Source: Bostrychus sinensis (Eukaryota; Chordata; Actinopteri; Gobiiformes; Eleotridae). Taken from it: a DNA stretch of 64,000 nt. The notes under the pieces were generated by a model that searched no databases, was not told the origin of the DNA, and saw nothing but the letters and a program-made list of their open reading frames with translations. The stretch spans positions 28,248,431 to 28,312,430 of the forward strand of contig CM036247.1 of the NCBI GenBank assembly GCA_020698575.1. The letters are read 5' to 3'. Shown one piece after another: positions 57,111-64,000 of this stretch; positions within the stretch are counted from its first letter, which is position 1; every line of letters starts with the position of its first letter. Both the position numbers and the translations under genes were made by a program.

Positions 57111-57250
57111 AATCATAACCATTTATCTAGAAAGGGGCGGGCTTTATGCAATGTTTTGTTCCTCCTATTAGTAGTAAATTTTTGAAATTGCCTAGTATTT
57201 TCCGCATGATGGTGCTGCCTCCTGTTTTCTGATCGGAAAATGTCAGCGTA
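57111..57250 (+). repeat. Unclassified dispersed repeat, copy 3
   Basis: AACCATTTATCTAGAAAGGG followed by GCGGGCTTTATGCAATG and TTTTGTTCCTCCTATTAG matches the right half of 36962-37110. The left half is absent. Confidence 0.55.
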
Positions 57251-57479
57251 CATTTAATATGCATCCTTATGTTTTGCTCCTGGAAATCAAACTTGAATCA
57301 AAATAGACCAAATTAATTCTTAGTACAGAATAGAAAAAAAATGAGCATGACTGGCCAGGCTAGGTCTTGGTACTGCAGTCTTTACCTCCACACTACTAAT
57401 AACACTACCCCAAATCTGCATACGTGTCTTTGCCATTTGTGTGCATGCATCCACTGCTGAATAGGTATTGTTTTCCTCT
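57251..57479. other. Short non-coding stretch
   Basis: AT-rich; nothing identified. Confidence 0.5.
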
Positions 57480-57760
57480 GTGCCTCTGATGGGGCAATTT
57501 GGCAGCCGGCTCGGGGAGGGGACGCTAATGCGGATCTAATGAGTCGGCGGGCCGCAGGATTGAGAAGTGTATCTGCGCTGTAATGTGAGGAGATGGGCCC
57601 GTGTCGCCTTGAGGGATTATGGCTTTGAGCGGCACTAGATGGGAGAGCCCAGAAAGGACACTTCTCTTCCCTCTCCGCACACTCATTTCCCAGAGCGCGG
57701 CCCGACACACCCGCCTGGGAGTAATTGATTTCTTCAGAGGGCCCTGTTGTGTGGTGAGGC
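57480..57760. promoter_or_regulatory. Candidate regulatory element, CpG-containing
   Basis: A sharp GC-rich block with many CpGs: GGCAGCCGGCTCGGGG, ACGCTAATGCGGATCTAATG, AGTCGGCGGGCCGCAGG, GGAGTAATTGATTTCTTCAG. TAAT cores occur in a CpG-rich setting, which is unusual for decayed DNA. Open frames on both strands (up to 108 codons) lack domains. Likely a preserved regulatory element; conservation was not tested. Confidence 0.42.
57632..57645 (+). promoter_or_regulatory. CTCF-like site
   Basis: GCACTAGATGGGAG matches the CTCF core CCACTAGATGGCAG at 12 of 14 positions, plus orientation, within the GC-rich block. Confidence 0.35.
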
Positions 57761-58110
57761 AGAGAGAGGAGGATTTCAGAGAGTGCTGTGTGTTGTCAGT
57801 GCACACCTACATCGGGAATTACACTGGGACAGAAGGATTACGTTGGCAGGGAGTAGATGTGACTGCTGGTACTACAGAGGAATGGTGCCCAGGCCCTATG
57901 GATCCTCACTGCCACAGTGCAACATGTTAACTGACAATACTTTTGATCTCTTTTTGAACATAATAGACCATGACTATGAAATACATAACCTTGCAAACCG
58001 TAAAGATACACAACCAAAACATCTTTAATTAACTCAAAAAAGTGAAACTACATAAACCAATTTGCCAACTGAAAATGTGAACTTTAGATATTATTTTAAC
58101 TTTTTTACCT
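57761..58110. other. Non-coding DNA
   Basis: GC-balanced to 57930, then AT-rich; nothing identified. Confidence 0.5.
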
Positions 58111-58764
58111 TTAAAGCAGCAGTATATAACTTTGTTTTTTCACTGTTGTTGACAAATTGTTCTCTTTAGAGCTACCCCTATATTTCAGAGTAAAGCACTA
58201 TTGTAAATACTCACAAGTTTGGCTGACCCCTGCGTGACCCCTCCCTCAGCTTTTTTGTTTTTGTTTTCCCCTCCTCTTATCCGTACAAAGCATTTTCTGC
58301 CTTTGAGCCATTCTGCTCTGACGGATATTGACAAAAAAAGCCATTGCTAACTTGCTGTTTGGATAACCACAATGTACCACTTTCTCATGAGACTCGAGAC
58401 TTCAAGGACACCGGGTCGGTGTTGTAGTAGTGGTTATTTGCACCAACACAGCAGGGGGGCATTCTTTACCATGCAAAAAGGAATTTAACCATCAGACAGA
58501 CTTTAAACAGTTTATTTAAGGTAGAAAAAGTAACTTAGTTTTGCTATAATCCCACCCCATCGTGAAAATCCATTGGGCAATATTAATCTGGTTGATTTTT
58601 TTTTTTTTTTTTTTTTTGTAGCTAGCTGCGTAAACAAAGTGAATGTTAATATGGTCAGCAACTGAGTAAAAGCTGGAGTTGAATAGTAGAGTGTTAAAAC
58701 GTGAAGTGCAGATATATTGTAGAATATTGCATAAAAAACATACAGTTACTCATAGTAGCTTTAG
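58111..58764. mobile_element. Second TTAA-flanked MITE family, about 646 bp
   Basis: TTAA (58111-58114) precedes AGCAGCAGTATATAAC. The right end GTTACTCATAGTAGCT is followed by TTAG (58761-58764). Read inverted, the right end is AGCTACTATGAGTAAC, matching the left terminus at most positions. Ends of this type (AGCTGCAGTATGTAAC) are common in fish. A 22-base T run lies inside at 58596-58617. No coding capacity. Confidence 0.65.
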
Positions 58765-59319
58765 TGATGAACACATGTTTGGTAGTAGCTTAGCGTAAAA
58801 ACACAGAGCTATATGTGTCATCCAAGTGATGTGTTATGTTTCTCCTCTCTAAACTAACTCAGGCCTTCAGCTGGTATCCGTGTGTGTATATGAGAGCAGT
58901 ATATGGGGTGGGGGTGATGCTCTTGTGAGGTTGGGCTGTGCCAGTGGGGTGATCATGTCTCAGCATTGATATTCAAATATGCCCTGAAATACAAACCCTT
59001 ATGTCAAGGATCAAGGACCCGGCTGGTTCCAACACAATCACTGTGCATGCCTGCCTCATAAATAAAGGAGAAGAGCTCCACTTCATACCACTGTCTTTTA
59101 ATTATTAACATACAACCACTGAGGTTATCTCTCTGTTCACTGCCAGCAACCATAGAGATGAACACATTTGAATTTCTGCCAACACAGTGCTTAGAGAGCA
59201 GCACTACAAGGTGGCACGCTGAAGGACAACAGAACTTCAGTGCTAACCTAAACTATCAAAAGTACAAGAAAACGTGGAAGTGGAGAGAGGTGGGCACGGC
59301 AATGATCAAGACTGGAGGA
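58765..59319. other. Unique non-coding DNA
   Basis: Nothing identified. Confidence 0.5.
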
Positions 59320-59396
59320 GAATACTAGTTCTGAAGGCAAAAGGGAGCCGGATACGTTACTAGTGAGGTGTACCTAATTAAGTGAGCCAGTGAGTT
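59320..59396 (+). mobile_element. Mariner/IS630-type transposon, 3' end only
   Basis: The transposase C-terminus VLKAKG, then RIRY and TAG (59361-59363), is followed by the terminal repeat GAGGTGTACCTAATTAAGTG and AGCCAGTGAGT. I recognise this terminus (AGGTGTACCTAATAAAGTGG) from an abundant vertebrate Tc1-like element. Upstream sequence is too diverged to call, so the start is approximate. Confidence 0.7.
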
Positions 59397-59984
59397 TATC
59401 AGCCTGTGTAAATACTAATGTAATAACAATAGGAAAATTGCATGTATTGTTGTTTGTGCAAAAAGGAATGCTAATAGACAGTCTATTATGAACGCCATGT
59501 CTGGAATGTGAAACTTTTCCATTCAACATTTATTGATTGCCCCCAGTTGCATTGATGCAGTACCTGTCATAAGCCCCACCGTTACTTTCTCTGACGGGAG
59601 CTAAAACTGAATCTGAAAAGAGGTTCATGGAAAAAAAATCTGAAATTGTCTTTTTGTCTTGATTTCAACCTACATGTCCAAGCTGTGTTCTGAGCATGTG
59701 GGAAAAGTGATGGACAAACAGTAGACAGTCAAAGTGGACCAATCAGATGCCAGAAAACGCATACATTAAGTACAGTAACTCTCTTGTAAGGGTAGAGATT
59801 CATGTCTTAAGTTTGATTCCCTTAAATAATCACAGAAATGCAGCGTGGCGACCATGAGCCACAGGTGACTTGATAGATTCTTCTTCTTCTTGTGGATGTC
59901 ACATGAAGTGAATTATCATTATGGCAAACACCCACATACATGTCATAAAGCCGGTCAGCGGTATAAAAAATGAACATTGCTCAA
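59397..59984. other. Unique non-coding DNA
   Basis: AT-rich; a small TTC repeat at about 59880-59890. Nothing identified. Confidence 0.5.
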
Positions 59985-60960
59985 GACGCATTTCCTACCT
60001 CATTAATTTGACCAAAGCCCTATTATTTGTTTCCCAGCGTTCATTAGTCAGAGGGAGCTAACGCGACGGGCCACCACAGTCGGAAGGTGAGGACATTTCC
60101 TTCGTTTGTAACCGCAGCGATGGGAGGCGAGACTTTGCGATTAGCCTACATATTGCCTGTTGCAAAGCCGAGAGGTAGTTAGGAAAAAACGCTTAGAGAA
60201 AAAGGGTATTGAGGTGGAGCGGGGGGAGCTACACCTGCATCGATTGCCTCTTTTTAATCGGGCATAACAAATATAACTTCCCTCCAATCTAATTCCCAGG
60301 ATAAACCGTTATAAAACTAACCTTGTTATATTTATTGACAGGACATTGAAATAAATATTAGAGCTCTTAGAGAAGAGGGGAACGATTCCAATTCATTGAT
60401 TTTTGAAAAAAGAAATAAAATACTATAGTGGTCTTCTAACAAAGCATACCTCCACTGCTCCTCTCCCTCCCTTCGCCGCCATTTCCATCCCCCTACATGC
60501 TCTCCTTAGCATATTAGGTGGAGAATAATGTGAAAAAATGCTTAGCACACGGGAACAGGGCTGCTGTGTGCAGACGTGGGAGTGGGTCCCCCGGGGGTGC
60601 GGTGGAGCCCCTATCCCATAAATCCAGTCCGTGGTGCAAACAATCAATTTTCAATTTTAATTATTTACCACGGCCTGCCGGACAGAGGCATTTATTTTCC
60701 CGTTCTGTCTGGATTAAAAATTAAAAATTAGGAGATTAATATTTGGTAGAGTGGGCAGAAAAACAAAAAAACACCTGTGAAATTTTTTTATTATCTTTAG
60801 GCCTTTACCTTTATGCGTTGGCCGAAGGTTAGCAGTACGAGTCAATCAATAACTTCATAAATTTCCAGACCTCCATCGCCTGGACGCTGCCACCTTTGGG
60901 CCCATTGCTATTTTATCCTGGCTCCATCTGTCGGGGGCGAGGGACATTAAGGTATGTGTG
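59985..60960. promoter_or_regulatory. Longest candidate conserved regulatory region
   Basis: Nearly 1 kb without recognisable transposons. It mixes CpG-bearing segments (GCTAACGCGACGGGCC, GTAACCGCAGCGATGGG) with AT-rich homeodomain-type segments (CAATTTTCAATTTTAATTAT at about 60645, AAAAATTAAAAATTAGGAG at about 60715). Further motifs include TGCATCGATTGCC, GATAAACCGTTATAAAAC, TTATATTTATTGACAGGAC (TGACAG, TALE-type) and CCACGGCCTGCCGGACAGAG. All frames close quickly. This is the pattern of deeply conserved vertebrate enhancers; that status is inferred. Confidence 0.48.
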
Positions 60961-62196
60961 AAGGGAGAAAGTGCACGAAATGTGCTGCTCAGCATTTTGT
61001 GGCCCAGCGCTCCAGCTCTGGCCTCTGCTGTTCTGTTATTTCATCTGTAAATTTAATTACACAACCCGGAGCAATACAGGCTAGGTATCCCCTGTCAAGC
61101 TCTCATTCACTCTCAACCACCATTACAAGTGGAAACCTGCAATAAGGAGGGCTGCAGAAATGTACTCATGCACAGATTTGAACAAGGTTGGATGTCTTTT
61201 TCAATGTGGTCAGACCTTCAAATGTGTTTAAATATGCATGCATTTTATAGAAAGTCTTACAGATTTTAAGATCTTACCTAGGCTTCATTATCAAGGAGTG
61301 GAAAAGATGAGAATTTGCAGCCCATGATAGTGAGTTCTGACCCATTGTACGTGTGCATGCATGAAAAGGAATTTCACCCATTTGATGAACACTCTTATTG
61401 AATGGTTGGTGGAAAATTTATACTGAAAAAGTTGATATTCTTGGACAACTATGGCTGGTTACACAGTTTAAAAGCAAAAATAATGCATTCACAAAATGGA
61501 GATAATTGATCACATTGGTCTAATGCTGAACTAAGAGGTGAGCATAAAGTAGGGACCCAAGGGTGTGTTGCAGGTATATTCTCAGCAAGTTGCATGGCTC
61601 CAACAAAATAATACATTAAAGCAAAACTTTGAGTTTCAAAATGACACCAGGTGAGAATCACTGCTGTAAACTTTCAATAGTAGTAATAGCAATTTTCAAT
61701 AAATTCAAAGCAGAAAGGTCACAACGCAGTTTTGTTGCCCGCCCAATTTCAGCCAAAACTATTTTCTAACTTTCAACAGTGAAAGAGAGCCTTTTTAATG
61801 TATTCATCAAAAAACTGAGTGCCAAACTCTGCTAAATAAAAGAAAATTGGAAATATTAGCATAGCTAATGAAAGTAGTGAGAATCACTTCAACACACACG
61901 TATGTAGCCTAGCATATATACACAATGAATGATGTTAAGTCATAAAATCTGTTAACATTAATGTTTAGGTGTTTCATAGGAACCTAGCTTTATAATATGT
62001 AAATTACAATGTGCACCCTAATTTGTTTTGATGGTTTCCTGATATAAAAAGGACGATTCAAACCTTTTATGGACCAGATACTATGTAACTCATGACATCA
62101 ACATAAATCGTTTATATGAATATTTAATATTGACATACAAGAGTCCCATCTGCATTTGCACTAGTGCAGTTACCAAAAAACTAGCGACTGGAAATC
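60961..62196. other. Unique non-coding DNA
   Basis: AT-rich from 61150; no gene or recognised repeat. Confidence 0.5.
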
Positions 62197-62800
62197 TTAA
62201 ACTTTGTGTTGCTCAAACTCAATTTCTCTATGAATGAAATAAACATAGAATAGATTGCCATATATGACTTTGATATGCTTGTGGCCATGTGAGACACCAC
62301 TTTTAGTAAAGCAAGAAAAGACATGGTGTGGACCAAGGATTAAGATAAACACACAGCCTGACAGCAAAAACACCATCAATTCCAGAAAGCCACCATCAAT
62401 TAATGAACAACAATTAAGACACTGTTGTGCCTCTGTTGTTGATGTTGTAGAGCAGTGTAAAGCACACTTTTTCCCATGATGTATCCAGTTCTCTCCAGGA
62501 GGCCCTAATGTCTCCATAAATTTCACCAGGCAGCACCAGCAGCTCCTCACACTGAAAGCTTTAATGCTGATCAATGGGGTTCAGCTGATGATCTCATACG
62601 CACACTGGGTAATTGTGGACAGCAGCCCACCATGCAAAATCACATCAGGGTAAGTGAAGCTTGGAACTTCATCAAAGGCCATCATGTCATCGTTGACAAT
62701 TTCACAGCCTCTTGTAGTATCCAGTTTAGTACCATATGGATGAACAGGACAATAAAGACATACGGAGGTACATTGCTTTGTCAAATGTATGGGCACTTTT
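62197..62800 (-). other. Unidentified minus-strand sequence with two adjacent open frames
   Basis: Frames of 71 codons (62796-62581) and 125 codons (62574-62197) lie back to back on the minus strand, separated only by a stop. The first includes DDMMAFDEVPSFTYPDVILH, more protein-like than most chance frames here. I cannot assign either to a family. It might be a decayed transposon or processed pseudogene, given the LINE fragment next door; it might also be chance. Confidence 0.25.
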
Positions 62801-62879
62801 AGATTTATTGATGTGATATTACAAGGATTACGGACATTTATTATAATTTTCTAAAGCAGAGATGTAGAACTGAAATTTG

Positions 62880-63120
62880 TTATTAAGATTCAGCAGCAAG
62901 TAGTGAGGGCAATAGGAAAGATTTCCTCACTTCTACCTGAAAGGAGGGGAGTGAACAGTTCATGTGCAACACACTAAGACTTTGGTATCCGAGAGCTGAC
63001 TCAAGCGCAGCCGACTCAAAAAGTAGAAGCATTGGTGAGCCTTTTTAATAATGCTGGTTGTACTGGCAGTCCATGTGAAGTCATCTGAAATGTGCACGCT
63101 AAGGTATTTAAAGGTCTGTC
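62880..63120 (-). mobile_element. Non-LTR retrotransposon fragment (RT C-terminal region)
   Basis: On the minus strand, 63115-62960 reads FKYLSVHISDDFTWTAST, then TSIIKKAHQCFYFLSRLR. This matches the YKYLGVHISDDL-type motif C-terminal to the reverse transcriptase palm in fish Rex/L2/CR1-like LINEs. The frame ends at a premature TGA (62962-62960), after which LINE-like sequence continues in another frame to about 62880. The clade cannot be fixed from this piece. Confidence 0.8.
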
Positions 63121-63195
63121 CTGTGTCTCATTTGGGTTAAGCAAGCGAATGAGCAAAAACCATCTAGTTTGATATGATATATATGCAGCACACAA
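63121..63195. other. Short unique stretch
   Basis: Nothing identified. Confidence 0.5.
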
Positions 63196-63375
63196 GGAGT
63201 TTTTCCTTACAGAGAAGGAGAGTCTAAGAACAGGGGCTAGTTTAGTGTAGTTATTGTTTGTGTTTGATTGTGTGTTATGCCTGATTGTGTGTTTATGTTT
63301 GATTAACTGTTTGTGAAGCCCTTTGAGGTGACTGTTGTTGTGATACTGGGCTATATAAAACTATATTAAACTGGA
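63196..63375 (+). repeat. Fish LINE/SINE 3' tail
   Basis: AAGGAGTTTTTCCTTAC, then AGCCCTTTGAGGTGACTGTT, GTTGTGATACTGGGCTATAT and AAACTATATTAAACTGGATT follow the order of a very common fish retrotransposon 3' UTR. It ends in degenerate ATTGAA-type repeats. Confidence 0.72.
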
Positions 63376-63540
63376 TTGAAATTAGGTAAAACATTATAAA
63401 AACTCAAATCAGTTGCTTTATTTACACAAACTATAATTTGCATGAATCAACTGTTACTAAAATTGATTAATTTTGAACATATATTATATAGCTGCCAATT
63501 TAAAAGGGAAAGAAATGTTTCAATTATACAAATACTAAAA
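63376..63540. other. Short AT-rich stretch
   Basis: Nothing identified. Confidence 0.5.
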
Positions 63541-63690
63541 GGTATAGGGAAAGGGAAAGGGAAAGGTATTTATATAGCGCTTTAACTATGACACATGTCA
63601 CCCAAAGCGCTTTACACACAGTAGGGAAGGGGTATTTCATTCACTCCATAATCGGTGGTGGTAAGCTATGTTTTCTAGCCACAAAACATA
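63541..63690 (+). repeat. Dispersed fish repeat with GGGAAA array
   Basis: A (GGGAAA)n array at 63547-63566 leads into TATTTATATAGCGCTTTAAC, ACCCAAAGCGCTTTACACAC, TCATTCACTCC and GGTGGTGGTAAGCTATG, landmarks of a widespread fish repeat. The class is uncertain (probably retrotransposon-derived). Confidence 0.65.
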
Positions 63691-64000
63691 GCTGAGAATG
63701 CTGATGGCAAAAGTTTGATGGGATGAGAACTACTGTTTTTTTAGACATTTTTTAAAGAATTTTTTATAGGTCGATGTTGTGTGTCTTGATTAACATTATT
63801 TTTTGCATCTTTTATTGCGTTTTGTTCATTTGTTTGTATCTAACCTTTGGCTTAACATAACCAGAATCCTTACTTTTTTCATACTTTTGAAATGGCATAA
63901 AATGATTATATTATCATTATAGTATATATGAGTTTTAAAACTGCAAAATGGCTTTATATTTTACTAGTATAATTCAGGAGTTTCATTATAATCCTGCAAC
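63691..64000. other. AT-rich non-coding DNA to the window edge
   Basis: Nothing identified. Confidence 0.5.

Noticed and set aside
60801..60951. Exon-like segment between CTTTAG and GTATGT
   Set aside because: All three plus frames contain stops and the acceptor has a weak pyrimidine tract; kept only as part of the candidate regulatory block.
1..64000. CRISPR arrays, operons, prophage or bacterial elements
   Set aside because: No regularly spaced direct repeats and no bacterial-type genes; the repeat content is that of a vertebrate genome.
1..64000. Endogenous retrovirus or LTR retrotransposon
   Set aside because: No paired LTRs, primer-binding site, or gag/pol motifs were recognised on either strand.

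Overview
The window reads as AT-rich, non-coding vertebrate DNA, most likely from a ray-finned (teleost) fish. The evidence is the repeat content: decayed Tc1/mariner, hAT and Harbinger-like DNA transposons, TTAA-flanked MITEs, a tRNA-derived fish SINE present in many broken copies, 3' ends of L2-like and other non-LTR retrotransposons, and abundant CA/TG microsatellites. A percomorph is my guess from the repeat families; it is not proven here. I found no host protein-coding gene, tRNA or rRNA. Open frames reach only about 175 codons, and apart from transposase and reverse-transcriptase fragments none resembles a protein I know.

Layout. 1-3.2 kb: unique AT-rich DNA with one SINE fragment. 3.2-4.4 kb: a dead minus-strand Tc1 element. 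4.4-9 kb: unique DNA, a long compound TG tract at 6.3-6.6 kb and a SINE with a snap-back hairpin at 8.4 kb. 9.1-9.8 kb: a hAT element whose 8-bp target duplication is still readable. 10-16.3 kb: simple repeats, a TTAA MITE fragment, a perfect 48-bp palindrome, a GC-rich block and SINE pieces. 16.3-23 kb: mostly unique DNA, with enhancer-like blocks at 17.94-18.31 kb, 19.98-20.17 kb (two POU octamers) and 21.55-21.66 kb.

23-40 kb: a TTAA MITE (23.7-24.1 kb), GC-rich or homeodomain/GATA-site-rich blocks (26.3, 28.9, 30.2, 33.7, 35.8 and 37.4 kb), an L2 tail (37.9-38.2 kb) and a hAT remnant (39.2-39.6 kb). 40-52 kb: a MITE, a strong CTCF-like site (42.13 kb), a Z-DNA-prone tract (43.7 kb), and further enhancer-like blocks at 45.6, 47.9, 49.0 and 51.7 kb.

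52-64 kb: a Harbinger-like element split by a nested TTAA MITE (52.7-53.9 kb), a deleted Tc1-type element with both TIRs (54.73-55.28 kb), another TTAA MITE (58.1-58.8 kb), a mariner-type end (59.3 kb), the longest enhancer-like block (60.0-60.95 kb), and retrotransposon pieces near the right edge (62.9-63.7 kb).

Interpretation (inference): this looks like a gene desert or a very large intron. Unique GC-rich blocks with POU, homeodomain, GATA, SOX and TALE-type motifs alternate with transposon debris. That arrangement is typical of regulatory landscapes around developmental transcription-factor genes. The target gene cannot be named from this sequence. The regulatory calls rest on composition and motifs only; conservation was not tested.
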